From NCBI GenBank assembly GCA_002490835.1, contig DKUU01000020.1:1-64000 (forward strand): 64,000 bases of DNA, in the 5' to 3' direction. The notes below the pieces were generated by a model. It saw only the letters and a program-made list of their open reading frames with translations. It ran no database searches and was not told the origin of the DNA. The position numbers and the translations under genes were made by a program. This document shows, piece after piece, positions 17,015 to 26,891 of this stretch. Source of the stretch: Lachnospiraceae bacterium UBA7196 (GTDB lineage Bacteria > Bacillota > Clostridia > Lachnospirales > Lachnospiraceae). Each line of letters starts with the position of its first letter. Within the stretch, counting starts at the first letter, position 1.

Positions 17015-17696
17015 ATTAATCAGATTAGAATGGAAGAAAAATAATATCGGGAAACAAATCCGCATCGCGGTGATCACGACGGCGGTCCTCATGTTGTTCA
17101 TGCTGATGACGGCGCGGGAACTGGAGACGACGGAAACGCTGGAGGCGTACGGAAAAAGTATGCTGGACGCTTCCGTGGCGCTGTTTGTCCATATGTCGTA
17201 CATGGTCTTTACGGGGGTGATGATTGCAGGCTACATCGTGGGCGCCTACGAAAAGAAGACGATCAACCTGATGTTTTCTTATCCGATCAGCCGCGCGAAG
17301 ATCATTTTGGCAAAGGTTTTGGCAGTGTGGATCTTTGATTTTGTGGCGATGGTGATAAGTAAGGCCCTGCTTTACGCGGGATTGCTCCTGACGAAGTCTG
17401 TTACGGGCATCAATGCAGAGGGGCTTTTGATCGGGGAGCCGTCGTTTTGGCTGGACGCCGTCCTCTCTTCGGCAGCCATGGTGAGCATCAGCTTTATCGC
17501 CCTGCCCATCGGCATGAAAATGAAGTCGTCAAAGGCGGCGATCGTCGCGGCGGTCATTATCGTCTGTTTTACGCAGGGGCAGATCGGATCGGTGACGTTA
17601 GTCAATAATATGACCTTTTACGCCGTCCTGTTCGCGGTGGCCGTGGCGAGCGTGTGGCTGTCGGTGCGGCGGGTGGAAGTGCGGGATGTGATGTAG
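17007..17696 (+). CDS. ABC-2 type transporter permease
   Basis: A 229-residue integral membrane protein with about six hydrophobic segments (near residues 18-35, 55-78, 105-125, 140-165, 170-190 and 200-218). The conserved phrase GAYEKKTINLMFSYPISR is typical of lantibiotic/bacitracin exporter permeases. It overlaps the 3' end of the ATPase gene by 8 bp, showing translational coupling. It probably forms a homodimeric channel with the BcrA-like ATPase. The dnaE promoter follows about 60 bp downstream with no clear terminator between. Confidence 0.88.
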   Translation: MLKLIRLEWKKNNIGKQIRIAVITTAVLMLFMLMTARELETTETLEAYGKSMLDASVALFVHMSYMVFTGVMIAGYIVGAYEKKTINLMFSYPISRAKIILAKVLAVWIFDFVAMVISKALLYAGLLLTKSVTGINAEGLLIGEPSFWLDAVLSSAAMVSISFIALPIGMKMKSSKAAIVAAVIIVCFTQGQIGSVTLVNNMTFYAVLFAVAVASVWLSVRRVEVRDVM

Positions 17697-17755
17697 AGAT
17701 GTGGCGGTCTTTAAGGAAATTGTGCGCAGGATCGATGGAATCTGCCCGGATGTGT

Positions 17756-17784
17756 TTGACGGCTTCTTCCCGACAGTTTATAAT
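17756..17784 (+). promoter_or_regulatory. Sigma-A promoter of dnaE
   Basis: TTGACG (17756-17761) and a perfect TATAAT (17779-17784) with a 17-bp spacer, about 65 bp upstream of dnaE. Confidence 0.75.
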
Positions 17785-17847
17785 GATTAAGTCAATAGAA
17801 ATCATGATTTAAGACAGCTGCACACGAGATTCGGGAAGGATACCAAC

Positions 17848-20800
17848 ATGGCGTTTGCACATCTGCATGTCCACACGGAGTTCAGTCTTTTGGACGGTTC
17901 CAACAAAATAAAAGAGTACGTAAGGTACGTGAAAGAGCTGGGGATGGACAGCGCTGCGATCACGGATCACGGCGTGATGTACGGCGTCGTCGATTTTTAT
18001 AAGGCGGCGAAGGAGGCGGGGATCAATCCTGTCATCGGCTGTGAGGTCTATGTGGCGCCGCACTCCCGCTTTGACAGGGAACTGACCGGCGGCGAGGACC
18101 GCTATTATCATCTGGTTCTCCTTGCAGAAAATAACACGGGTTATGCTAATCTGGTAAAGATCGTCAGCAAGGGCTTTACGGAGGGCTATTATTACAGGCC
18201 GCGCGTGGACTTTGAGGTGCTGGAGCAGTATCACGAGGGCATTATCGCGCTCTCGGCCTGTCTGGCGGGGGAAGTGCCCCGCTATATTCAAAAAGGTCTG
18301 GTGGAGGAGGCGAAGAAAGCCGCCTTAAAGTATCAGGCCGTTTTTGGCAAAGATAATTATTTTCTGGAATTGCAGGATCACGGGATCCCGGCGCAGCAGT
18401 CGGTCAATTCCGTGCTTCTTCGCATGAGTAAGGAATTAGACATTCCTCTTGTGGCCACCAACGACGTACACTATACTTACGCGGAAGACGCCCAGCCCCA
18501 TGATGTCCTGCTCTGCCTGCAGACGGGAAAGAAGGTGGCGGATGAGGACCGCATGCGCTACGAGGGCGGACAGTATTACGTGAAGAGCGAGGAGGAGATG
18601 AAGGGGCTGTTCCCCTATGCGTGGGAGGCGGTGGAAAATACCCAGCGGATCGCCGACCGCTGTCATGTGGAGATCGAGTTCGGGCATTACAAGGTGCCGC
18701 ATTATGACGCACCGGAGGGTTACGATTCTTGGAGTTATCTGAATAAACTGTGTCAGGACGGGATGAAGGAGCGCTATCCAAAGGACGACGGTACGCTGCA
18801 AAAACGTCTGGCTTATGAACTTGATACCATTAAAAATATGGGTTTTGTGGACTATTTCCTGATCGTGTGGGACTATATCAATTTTTGTCGCGAAAACGGG
18901 ATCGCTGTGGGGCCGGGCAGGGGTTCGGCGGCGGGCAGCATCGTATCCTATTGCCTGAAAATAACCAACATCGACCCGATCAAATACAGTCTGCTGTTCG
19001 AAAGGTTTTTGAATCCCGAGCGCGTCTCCATGCCGGATATCGACGTGGATTTCTGCTTTGAGAGAAGACAGGAAGTGATTGACTATGTTGGTCAAAAATA
19101 CGGCAGCGACAGGGTGGTACAGATCGTCACCTTCGGTACGATGGCGGCTAAGGGTGTGATCCGCGACGTGGGCAGGGTGATGGATCTGCCATATGCCTAT
19201 GTGGACCGGCTCGCGAAGATGATACCGCTTGAACAGAATCAGGGGGTTTCCATCGACCGGGCGTTAGAAATGAATCCGGAGTTTAAGAGCCTCTATGAGG
19301 AGGACGAGCAGGTACACGGCCTGATCGATATGTGCAGAAGGCTGGAGGGACTGCCCAGACACACGTCCATGCACGCGGCGGGCGTGGTGATCTGTCCGGA
19401 GTCGGCGGATGAGTTTGTCCCGCTCTCCCGCGGGTCCGACGGCTCTATCACTACCCAGTTTCCGATGACGACCATCGAGGAGCTGGGGCTTCTGAAAATG
19501 GACTTTCTGGGGCTTAGGACCCTGACGGTGATCCAGAGTGCGGTGCGTCTGGTGGAGGAGAGCAAGGGAATCGTCATTGACATTGATAATATTGACTACG
19601 ATGACAAGGCGGTGCTGGCCTCTCTGGGAACAGGGCGGACGGACGGCGTATTTCAGTTGGAGAGCGGCGGCATGAAGAGCTTTATGAAGGAGCTAAAGCC
19701 GCAGAGTCTTGAGGATGTGATCGCGGGCATCTCCCTCTACCGGCCGGGGCCGATGGATTTTATTCCCAAATATATCAAGGGCAAGAACCATCCGGAGACC
19801 GTGACCTACGACTGCCCGCAGTTAGAGCCGATTTTAGCGCCCACTTACGGCTGTATCGTGTATCAGGAACAGGTGATGCAGATCGTGAGAGAACTCGGCG
19901 GCTACACCATGGGCCGCAGCGATCTGGTGCGCCGTGCGATGAGTAAGAAAAAGCAGTACGTGATGGAGCAGGAGCGGAAGAATTTCACTTACGGAAATCC
20001 CGAGGAGGGCGTGCCGGGCTGCGTGGCCAACGGCATCGACGCGCAGGTGGCGGATCACATTTACGATACGATGATGGATTTTGCCAAGTACGCCTTCAAT
20101 AAGTCGCACGCAGCCTGCTATGCGGTGGTAGCCTACCAGACAGCCTATCTGAAATATTATCATCCCGTGGAGTTTATGGCGGCCCTGATGACTTCCGTGA
20201 TCGACAATCCCAGTAAAGTGGCGGAGTATATCATGACCAGCCGCTCTATGGGGATCCAGATCCTGCCCCCTGACATCAACGTGGGCGCGAACGGCTTTTC
20301 TGTTTCGGGCGGACAGATCCGCTATGCCCTCTCCGCGATCAAGAGCGTGGGGCGGCCCGTGATCGATGCGGTGGTGGCGGAGCGCGAGGCCAGAGGACCT
20401 TTCCGGAATCTGGGTGATTTCGTGACCCGCGTGACGGACCGTGATATGAATAAACGCATTATCGAGCACTTCATCAAGGCGGGCGCTATGGACAGTCTGG
20501 GCGGGACGCGCAAGCAGCTTTTAAGCGTCTACCTGCAAGTGGTTGACGGCATTCAGCAGAACCGCAAGAACAATCTGGCGGGGCAGATTTCCCTCTTTGA
20601 TATCGCGGATGAAGAGGAGAAGGCGGATTTTAAGGTGACCCTGCCCGATGTGGGAGAATATTCGAAAGAGATGAGGCTGGCCTTTGAGAAGGAGGTGCTG
20701 GGCATCTACATCAGCGGTCATCCTCTGGAAGAATATCAGGAACTTTGGAAGAAGCATATCACCAATACGACGGCGGATTTTGTCTGGAACGAGGAGACGA

Positions 20801-21303
20801 ACGACACCCGCGTGCAGGATGGCGCAAAAGTCACGATTGGCGGCATGATCGCGGAGAAGAAGATCAAGTATACGAAAAGCGAGAAGGTCATGGCCTTTTT
20901 GCAGGTGGAGGATCTGGTCGGCTCTGTGGAAGTAATCGTATTCCCGAAAGATTATGAACGGTACGGAAACAGCATCGTGGAGGATGGAAAAGTCTTTGTC
21001 AAAGGACGCGCCTCTGTGGAAGAAGATAAGGACGCGAAACTGGTCTGCGAACAGATCACGCCCTTCGAGCAGGTGCCAAGGAAGCTGTGGATCAAATTTC
21101 CCACCAAAGAGGCTTACGAGCAGAATCGGGACACGCTTTTTGGGATTCTGCGGGGGGAAGAAGGAAAGGACAGCGTGGTGATCTATGTGGAGAACCCGAA
21201 GGCTATGAATCCGCTGTCCGCGAATTGGAATGTGGACGCGAACGGGCTGCTGGTGGAGAGGCTTCAGAAGGCGTTCGGGGAGGGGAATGTGAAAGTGGTG
21301 TAA
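17848..21303 (+). CDS. dnaE: DNA polymerase III alpha subunit (DnaE)
   Basis: A 1151-residue replicative polymerase. The N-terminal PHP domain has intact-looking metal motifs (HLHVHTEFS, AITDHG, GCEVYVAP, NDVHY), which in some bacteria support proofreading. The palm domain shows PDIDVDFCFERR, with the catalytic aspartates, and GPGRGSAAGS. A helix-hairpin-helix region and an OB fold (about 1000-1080, VTIGGMIAEKKIKYTK) complete the DnaE layout. In Firmicutes DnaE usually extends RNA primers beside PolC; no polC is in this window. The start follows a ggaaggat site. pfkA lies directly downstream, an order common in this phylum. Confidence 0.97.
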   Translation: MAFAHLHVHTEFSLLDGSNKIKEYVRYVKELGMDSAAITDHGVMYGVVDFYKAAKEAGINPVIGCEVYVAPHSRFDRELTGGEDRYYHLVLLAENNTGYANLVKIVSKGFTEGYYYRPRVDFEVLEQYHEGIIALSACLAGEVPRYIQKGLVEEAKKAALKYQAVFGKDNYFLELQDHGIPAQQSVNSVLLRMSKELDIPLVATNDVHYTYAEDAQPHDVLLCLQTGKKVADEDRMRYEGGQYYVKSEEEMKGLFPYAWEAVENTQRIADRCHVEIEFGHYKVPHYDAPEGYDSWSYLNKLCQDGMKERYPKDDGTLQKRLAYELDTIKNMGFVDYFLIVWDYINFCRENGIAVGPGRGSAAGSIVSYCLKITNIDPIKYSLLFERFLNPERVSMPDIDVDFCFERRQEVIDYVGQKYGSDRVVQIVTFGTMAAKGVIRDVGRVMDLPYAYVDRLAKMIPLEQNQGVSIDRALEMNPEFKSLYEEDEQVHGLIDMCRRLEGLPRHTSMHAAGVVICPESADEFVPLSRGSDGSITTQFPMTTIEELGLLKMDFLGLRTLTVIQSAVRLVEESKGIVIDIDNIDYDDKAVLASLGTGRTDGVFQLESGGMKSFMKELKPQSLEDVIAGISLYRPGPMDFIPKYIKGKNHPETVTYDCPQLEPILAPTYGCIVYQEQVMQIVRELGGYTMGRSDLVRRAMSKKKQYVMEQERKNFTYGNPEEGVPGCVANGIDAQVADHIYDTMMDFAKYAFNKSHAACYAVVAYQTAYLKYYHPVEFMAALMTSVIDNPSKVAEYIMTSRSMGIQILPPDINVGANGFSVSGGQIRYALSAIKSVGRPVIDAVVAEREARGPFRNLGDFVTRVTDRDMNKRIIEHFIKAGAMDSLGGTRKQLLSVYLQVVDGIQQNRKNNLAGQISLFDIADEEEKADFKVTLPDVGEYSKEMRLAFEKEVLGIYISGHPLEEYQELWKKHITNTTADFVWNEETNDTRVQDGAKVTIGGMIAEKKIKYTKSEKVMAFLQVEDLVGSVEVIVFPKDYERYGNSIVEDGKVFVKGRASVEEDKDAKLVCEQITPFEQVPRKLWIKFPTKEAYEQNRDTLFGILRGEEGKDSVVIYVENPKAMNPLSANWNVDANGLLVERLQKAFGEGNVKVV

Positions 21304-21308
21304 AAATA

Positions 21309-21337
21309 TTGAAAAAGCAATAATAATAGAGTAAAAT
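21309..21337 (+). promoter_or_regulatory. Putative promoter of pfkA
   Basis: TTGAAA (21309-21314) and TAAAAT (21332-21337) with a 17-bp spacer in the dnaE-pfkA gap. Confidence 0.55.
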
Positions 21338-21401
21338 AAAGGAGTAAAATTTTGTCTATGGGCAGGTACGTCCGGCGGGGCAGAAAGGTATGGGATACGG
21401 T

Positions 21402-22370
21402 ATGGCGAAGCAGATTAAGACGATCGGCGTTCTGACAAGCGGCGGCGACGCGCCGGGTATGAATGCGGCGATCCGCGCGGTGGTCAGAAAGGGGATTGAC
21501 AACGGCGTTAAAGTCAAGGGGATCAAGAAGGGATATCAGGGTCTTCTAAACGAAGAGATCATAGATATGGAAAAATGGACGGTGTCGGATACGATCCAGC
21601 GGGGCGGCACGATCCTTGGTACGGCGCGCTGCCATGAATTTCGCACCGAGGAGGGTCAGCAGAAGGGGGCTGATATCTGCCACAAGCATGGAATCGACGG
21701 TCTGGTAGTCATCGGCGGCGACGGTTCTTACCGGGGCGCACAGGCCCTGTCCAGACACGGGATCAATACCATCGGCATACCGGGAACCATTGATTTGGAT
21801 ATCGCCTGCACGGAGTACACCATCGGCTTTGACACGGCTATCAATACCGCGATGCAGGCTATCGATAAGGTGCGTGATACCTCGTCTTCCCATGAGCGCT
21901 GCAGTATCATCGAGGTCATGGGCAGGAATGCGGGTTATATCGCGTTGTGGTGCGGTATCTCCAACGGCGCGGAGGATATCCTGCTTCCGGAAAAATACGA
22001 TTTTAATGAGCAGCAGATCATCAACAATATCATTGCCAACAGGAAGCGCGGCAAGACCCACCACCTGATCATCAACGCGGAGGGCATCGGGCATTCCACT
22101 TCCATGGCGAGAAGGATCGAGGCGGCGACGGGCATCGAGACCAGAGCCACGATTTTAGGTTACATGCAGCGCGGCGGTTCGCCCACCTGTAAAGACCGCT
22201 ATTATGCTTCGATCATGGGCTGCTATGCGGCGGACATTCTCTGTGAGGGTAAGACGAACCGCGTAGTCGGCTACCAGCACGGCGAGTTTTTGGATTTCGA
22301 CATCGAGGAAGCGCTCAATATGGAGAAGGGGATACCGGATTATCCCTACGAGATGTCGAAGATTTTATGA
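21402..22370 (+). CDS. pfkA: ATP-dependent 6-phosphofructokinase
   Basis: Phosphorylates fructose 6-phosphate in glycolysis. The protein is 322 residues from the MAKQIKTIGV start; an ATG at 21390 would add four residues and lies almost on top of the agaaagg site. GVLTSGGDAPGMNAA is the nucleotide-binding loop, and GGDGS with glycine after the aspartate indicates ATP rather than pyrophosphate use. The catalytic block reads PGTIDLDIACTEYTIGFD: the base aspartate is kept, but the usual Asn of TIDND is Leu, a variant I have seen in clostridial homologues. The stop overlaps the next start (ATGA). Confidence 0.95.
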   Translation: MAKQIKTIGVLTSGGDAPGMNAAIRAVVRKGIDNGVKVKGIKKGYQGLLNEEIIDMEKWTVSDTIQRGGTILGTARCHEFRTEEGQQKGADICHKHGIDGLVVIGGDGSYRGAQALSRHGINTIGIPGTIDLDIACTEYTIGFDTAINTAMQAIDKVRDTSSSHERCSIIEVMGRNAGYIALWCGISNGAEDILLPEKYDFNEQQIINNIIANRKRGKTHHLIINAEGIGHSTSMARRIEAATGIETRATILGYMQRGGSPTCKDRYYASIMGCYAADILCEGKTNRVVGYQHGEFLDFDIEEALNMEKGIPDYPYEMSKIL

Positions 22371-23173
22371 TTACCAGTACACACAACAAATTCATCAAAG
22401 AGGCCGTGGCCCTTCTCGCGAAAAAAAAGGAGCGAGACCGGCGCGGTCTCTTTGTGGTGGAAGGCGTGAAGCTGTTTGAGGAAGCGCCGGCGGAGCGGAT
22501 CGTGCAGGTGTATCTGGCGCAGAGCTCCGAAAAGGAAATGAACGCGCAGTTTGGGGAAAAGTTAAAAAATCTTCCCTGTGAAGTCGTGACGGACGAGGTG
22601 TTTGTAAAGATGTCGGATACGGTGACGCCGCAGGGGATCCTTTGTCTGATACGGCAGCAGCACTATAATATAGAAGAAATCCTGCGTGAGCAAAATAAAA
22701 AACAACCGTTATTAATGGTGCTGGAGGACATACAGGATCCGGGCAATCTGGGAACCATCTTTCGCACGGCGGAGGCTGCGGGGGCGGACGGCGTGATCAT
22801 GAGCAGCAGGACAGCGGATATCTACAATCCAAAAACCATCCGTTCCACAATGGGTTCCATTTACCGCGTACCCTTTCTATATGTAGATGCGCTTACCCCT
22901 GTGATGGAGAGACTTAGAGAACAGGGCGTGCGCAGCTATGCGGCGCATCTTGCGGGGGAGACGGACTATGATACCAAGGATTACAGGGAGGGCACGGCCT
23001 TTTTGATTGGAAATGAGGGCCGCGGGCTGCGGGAAGAAACGGCAGCGGCTGCAGACGAATGGATCAGGCTTCCTATGGAAGGGAAAGTGGAATCGTTGAA
23101 CGCTGCGGTGGCGTCCTCGATCTTATTATATGAAGCCTATCGACAGCGGAAAAAATGCCTTGCAATGAGTTAA
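22367..23173 (+). CDS. SpoU/TrmH-family RNA 2'-O-ribose methyltransferase
   Basis: A 268-residue SPOUT methyltransferase that would methylate rRNA or tRNA. The N-terminal substrate-binding domain (SpoU_sub_bind-like, residues 1-95) starts ITSTHNKFIKE. The catalytic knot carries motif 1 (ILQDPGNLGTI-like, here EDIQDPGNLGTIFRTAEA), motif 2 (LIGNEGRGL) and motif 3 (LPMEGKVESLNAAVASS). The exact target nucleotide cannot be told. Its ATG overlaps the pfkA stop codon, so the two are cotranslated. Confidence 0.93.
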   Translation: MITSTHNKFIKEAVALLAKKKERDRRGLFVVEGVKLFEEAPAERIVQVYLAQSSEKEMNAQFGEKLKNLPCEVVTDEVFVKMSDTVTPQGILCLIRQQHYNIEEILREQNKKQPLLMVLEDIQDPGNLGTIFRTAEAAGADGVIMSSRTADIYNPKTIRSTMGSIYRVPFLYVDALTPVMERLREQGVRSYAAHLAGETDYDTKDYREGTAFLIGNEGRGLREETAAAADEWIRLPMEGKVESLNAAVASSILLYEAYRQRKKCLAMS

Positions 23174-23320
23174 ATCAGGATTTAATTATAAAAATGCAGG
23201 CGCGGTCACCTTGCGCGAAAGAACGGCAGCATTGCGGGAGAAATGTCGCAAAGTGCCGTAAAATCAAGAAAAATAGCGAGTGTTATCTTGAAAAGCAAGA
23301 AGAAAGGGAGGAGCTTAAAT

Positions 23321-24115
23321 ATGAAAATAGGATTTATCGGGCTGGGGAATATGGCGCGGGCTATCATCGGCGGTATGCTGCGGGAAGGGATTGCCGCGCG
23401 GGAGGATATCATCGGTTCGGCGAAGACGCAGAAGACGCTTGACGCCGTGCAGAAGGAGTACGGTATCGGTACAGAGTCCGATAACCGTATCGTGGCGAAG
23501 GAGGCGGACGTTCTCATTCTGGCGGTAAAGCCGCAGTTTTTGGAAGGCGTGATCGCAGAGATCAGGGACGTGGTAAAAGAAGGGACGCTGGTGATCAGCA
23601 TTGCGGCGGGTAAGAATCTTTCATGGCTTGCGGAGGCTTTCGGCGGATCGTTTGGGATCGTGCGCTGTATGCCGAACACGCCGGCCCTTGTCGGCGAGGG
23701 TTGTACGGGCGTCTGTGCAAACGACAGGGTGACGGAGGAAGAACTGGCTTACAGCCTGCGGCTGATGGGGAGTTTCGGCAGAGCCAGCCTTGTGGAGGAG
23801 CGGCTGATGGATGCGGTGGGCGCGGTGAGCGGTTCGTCCCCCGCCTACGTGTTCATGTTCATCGAGGCGATGGCGGATGCGGGCGTGGCGGCGGGCATGC
23901 CGCGCGCGCAGGCCTATGAATTTGCGGCGCAGGCAGTCTGCGGCAGCGCAAAGCTCATGCTGGAGACGGGAAAGCATCCCGGCGAACTCAAGGATATGGT
24001 CTGTTCTCCGGGAGGGACTACCATAGAGGGCGTAAAAGTGTTGGAGAAGGCAGGCTTTCGCGGCGCGGTGATGGATGCCCTGCTTGCCGCGGTGGAAAAA
24101 ACCCGCAGGTTGTGA
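23321..24115 (+). CDS. proC: Pyrroline-5-carboxylate reductase
   Basis: Catalyses the last step of proline synthesis with NAD(P)H; 264 residues. The start at 23321 follows a strong agggaggag site; the frame is open 78 bp further upstream but without a site. The Rossmann motif is GFIGLGNMARAII. VSIAAGKNLSWL, RCMPNTPALVGEG and the C-terminal signature DMVCSPGGTTIEGV are all typical. It is separated by about 150 bp from the methyltransferase. No anomaly is seen. Confidence 0.96.
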   Translation: MKIGFIGLGNMARAIIGGMLREGIAAREDIIGSAKTQKTLDAVQKEYGIGTESDNRIVAKEADVLILAVKPQFLEGVIAEIRDVVKEGTLVISIAAGKNLSWLAEAFGGSFGIVRCMPNTPALVGEGCTGVCANDRVTEEELAYSLRLMGSFGRASLVEERLMDAVGAVSGSSPAYVFMFIEAMADAGVAAGMPRAQAYEFAAQAVCGSAKLMLETGKHPGELKDMVCSPGGTTIEGVKVLEKAGFRGAVMDALLAAVEKTRRL

Positions 24116-24190
24116 TTGTCGGAATATCTTGTACCTTGTAAAAAATTAGTAACAAAATATTGATATATTTCAGAGCCAAATTGTATAAAC

Positions 24191-24219
24191 TTGACAAAGA
24201 ATAGGTGTTTTGCTAAAAT
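24191..24219 (+). promoter_or_regulatory. Sigma-A promoter of the SleB-like hydrolase gene
   Basis: TTGACA (24191-24196) and TAAAAT (24214-24219) with a 17-bp spacer. A repeat of gtaacatttttgtaacatt (24241-24259) lies just downstream and could be a regulator site. Confidence 0.65.
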
Positions 24220-24299
24220 ATTCCATACTTAATCAAACTGTAACATTTTTGTAACATTCTTAATGAGTTTTGAAGGTATGGATCAAGACGGAGGGAGCT

Positions 24300-25373
24300 A
24301 TGCTGAGAGGCTATAAACTTCTGTGCGCCGGTCTTATTCTTGGAATCTGTTTATGCTGTTTGTCTCTGGAGACGCAGGCGAGCGGCATCGACTCTATGGA
24401 TTCTATTAATGTTGGGATATCTCAGATCGTGGATCCTACGGGAAAATCCGCGAATGAAGATGCCCTTAGAGAACTGACACAAGTGTCACAAGCTAACGGC
24501 GGACAGGCAAAGAAAGAGACGGATCTGGTGATGGCGAATGTGCAGATCGCTCTGAATGTGCGTGCGGAGGCCGACGAGGAGTCCGATAAGGTGGGCTTGC
24601 TCTACAAGGACTGCGGCGGCAGGATATTGGAGAGAAAAGACGGCTGGACAAGACTGCGCAGCGGCAATCTGGTGGGCTGGGCCAGCGATGAGTATCTTCT
24701 ATTCGGAGAGGATGCGGAGGCTCTGGCCAACGATGTGGGAAATCTGATCGTGCAGATCGAGACGGAAACGCTCTGCGTGCGGGAAGAGCCGAGCGGCGAA
24801 GCCACCGCGGTGGGCTTTATCCCGCAGGATCAGGAGTTAGAGATCGTCGAGGTACTCGATGATGACTGGATCAGTGTCGATTATGAAGGGCAGACAGGTT
24901 ATGTGTCGGCAGAGTACGTGGATGTCGATTTCCACATCGACGAGGGCGAGACGCTGATCGCGATCAAAAAGAGAGAAGAGGAAGAGCGGCAGGCGAAGCT
25001 GACAGCAAACCGCGGCGCTGTGGTGGTAGGCGGCGACGATACCAGACTGTTGGCGGCACTGATCTACTGCGAGGCCGGCATCGAGACCTACAACGGCAAA
25101 CTGGCAGTGGGCGCAGTGGTGATGAACCGTGTCAGGAGCGGCGCTTATCCCAATACAGTATCGGGTGTTATTTTTGCATCGGGGCAGTTTACGCCCGCGA
25201 TGAACGGCAAGGTGGCAAGAGTTTACGGCGGTGATATCCCGGAGAGCTGCTGGGAAGCGGCCAGAGCGGCTATCAACGGCGAGACGAATGTTGGCGATGC
25301 GACGCATTTCAGATCGCTTAAGGCGGCGGGGAACCATACGGGGCTGGTGATCGATCGGCAAATTTTCTGGTAA
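24300..25373 (+). CDS. Secreted SH3-domain cell wall hydrolase (SleB/CwlJ-like)
   Basis: A 357-residue exported protein. The ATG at 24300 follows a ggaggga site; an in-frame start 30 bp earlier has none. A signal peptide (about 1-29, LLCAGLILGICLCCLSLETQA) precedes two bacterial SH3 domains (about 75-135 and 145-210), which usually bind the wall. A short charged linker leads to a C-terminal hydrolase_2 domain (about 245-357). That domain contains the catalytic glutamate in LIYCEAG and the family phrases AVGAVVMNRV and ATHFRS. SleB-type enzymes are lytic transglycosylases in spore germination, but SH3-linked versions also act in vegetative growth. Confidence 0.9.
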   Translation: MLRGYKLLCAGLILGICLCCLSLETQASGIDSMDSINVGISQIVDPTGKSANEDALRELTQVSQANGGQAKKETDLVMANVQIALNVRAEADEESDKVGLLYKDCGGRILERKDGWTRLRSGNLVGWASDEYLLFGEDAEALANDVGNLIVQIETETLCVREEPSGEATAVGFIPQDQELEIVEVLDDDWISVDYEGQTGYVSAEYVDVDFHIDEGETLIAIKKREEEERQAKLTANRGAVVVGGDDTRLLAALIYCEAGIETYNGKLAVGAVVMNRVRSGAYPNTVSGVIFASGQFTPAMNGKVARVYGGDIPESCWEAARAAINGETNVGDATHFRSLKAAGNHTGLVIDRQIFW

Positions 25374-25448
25374 ACCTTGCTATTATGGGGATATATAGTA
25401 CCATGGAAGAAGGGGAAATTGTTCTGACATGGAGGATGAGAAAAGAGG

Positions 25449-25892
25449 ATGGAACTTTTGAATATGACGATGTTCTGGCTGGTCATTTTGGTACTGCTGG
25501 TGGTCATAGAGCTTTTGACGATGGGATTGACGACGGTCTGGTTTGCCGGCGGTGCGCTGGCGGCCACGCTCGCGTCTTTGATCGGTCTGCCGCTGGCGAT
25601 ACAGATCATTCTGTTCCTTTTGGTGTCGGGGCTGCTGCTGTTTTTTACGAGGCCGATCGCAGTGAAGTACTTTAACAAAGACCGGGTGCGCACCAATGCG
25701 GAGAGTCTGGTGGGCCGGCAGGCGATCGTGATCAGCGAGATCGATAACCTGCAGGGGATCGGACAGATCAATGTAGGCGGCATGGAGTGGTCCGCCAGAA
25801 CCAGAGACGAGAATATTACGCTCCCCGTGGGCGCGGTGGTCATTGTGCTGGCGATAGACGGCGTAAAGCTGATCGTGGAAGAGAAAAAGTAA
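25449..25892 (+). CDS. NfeD-like membrane protein
   Basis: A 147-residue protein with three hydrophobic segments in the first 75 residues and a C-terminal OB-fold domain (about 85-147, GRQAIVISEI...GQINVGGMEWSAR), the NfeD short form. NfeD proteins pair with SPFH/stomatin proteins in membrane microdomains; the next gene, 14 bp downstream, is such a protein. The start at 25449 sits about 13 bp after a ggagg; the ATG at 25464 is possible too. Confidence 0.88.
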   Translation: MELLNMTMFWLVILVLLVVIELLTMGLTTVWFAGGALAATLASLIGLPLAIQIILFLLVSGLLLFFTRPIAVKYFNKDRVRTNAESLVGRQAIVISEIDNLQGIGQINVGGMEWSARTRDENITLPVGAVVIVLAIDGVKLIVEEKK

Positions 25893-25906
25893 AAAGGAGA
25901 AAAATT

Positions 25907-26827
25907 ATGGGTGGAATCATTGCTTTTGTGGTACTGTTGATCCTTGCGCTGATGGTTTTGATGTCCTGCATCAAGATCGTACCGCAGGCGCACGCTTACG
26001 TGGTGGAGCGTCTCGGCGCTTACCAGCAGACTTGGTCCGTCGGCCTGCACATCAAGGTGCCTTTTATCGATATCGTGGCTAAGAGGGTAAATCTCAAGGA
26101 GCAGGTGGTGGATTTCGCGCCCCAGCCGGTGATCACGAAGGATAACGTTACCATGCGCATCGATACGGTGGTCTTTTTCCAGATCACGGATCCGAAGCTT
26201 TTTGCTTACGGCGTGGAGAACCCGATCATGGCGATCGAGAATCTGACGGCTACGACGCTTAGAAACATCATCGGTGAGATGGAACTTGACCAGACGCTGA
26301 CGTCGCGTGAGGTAATCAATACAAAGATGCGCGCGTCCCTCGATATCGCGACCGATCCTTGGGGTATCAAGGTGAACCGCGTGGAGCTGAAGAACATCAT
26401 TCCGCCGGCGGCGATTCAGGACGCGATGGAGAAGCAGATGAAGGCGGAGCGTGAGCGCCGTGAGGCGATCCTGAGAGCCGAGGGTGAGAAGAAGTCCACC
26501 ATTCTGGTGGCCGAAGGTCAGAAGGAATCGGCGATTTTGGAAGCGGAAGCGGAGAAACAGTCCGCGATCTTAAGAGCTGAGGCTGAAAAGGAAAAGATGA
26601 TCCGCGAGGCGGAAGGTGAGGCGGAAGCGATCCTCAAGGTGCAGCAGGCTACGGCCGACGGTATCCGCATGATCCGCGAGGCGGGCGCTGATGAAGCCGT
26701 TTTAAAGATTAAGAGTCTGGAAGCTTTCGAGCGGGCGGCAAACGGGCAGGCTACGAAGATCATCATTCCTTCGGAAATTCAGGGGATCGCCGGACTTGCG
26801 GCATCGGCGAAGGAAATTTTAAAGTAA
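25907..26827 (+). CDS. SPFH/band 7 (stomatin-like) membrane protein
   Basis: A 306-residue protein. The start at 25907 follows aaaaggag; the frame is open upstream but overlaps nfeD. One N-terminal membrane segment (about 3-22) is followed by the SPFH/PHB domain (about 25-190, QAHAYVVERLGAYQQTW). A long Glu/Ala-rich coiled coil (about 190-260) and a short C-terminal domain complete it. It probably oligomerises on the membrane with the NfeD partner encoded upstream to organise microdomains or control proteases. Confidence 0.92.
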   Translation: MGGIIAFVVLLILALMVLMSCIKIVPQAHAYVVERLGAYQQTWSVGLHIKVPFIDIVAKRVNLKEQVVDFAPQPVITKDNVTMRIDTVVFFQITDPKLFAYGVENPIMAIENLTATTLRNIIGEMELDQTLTSREVINTKMRASLDIATDPWGIKVNRVELKNIIPPAAIQDAMEKQMKAERERREAILRAEGEKKSTILVAEGQKESAILEAEAEKQSAILRAEAEKEKMIREAEGEAEAILKVQQATADGIRMIREAGADEAVLKIKSLEAFERAANGQATKIIIPSEIQGIAGLAASAKEILK

Positions 26828-26891
26828 AATAACGCATGTTGTATAATGCGGTTTGAGCAGAAAGATTCGTATAGAGCGGACGTAAATAAGC

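Noticed and set aside
17701..17790. 29-codon frame after the ABC permease (reads VAVFKEIVRRIDGICPDVFD)
   Set aside because: No ribosome binding site, and the dnaE promoter lies within it.
21390..21401. Earlier pfkA start
   Set aside because: The ribosome binding site is only 1 bp away; the internal ATG gives the usual N-terminus, though this remains open.
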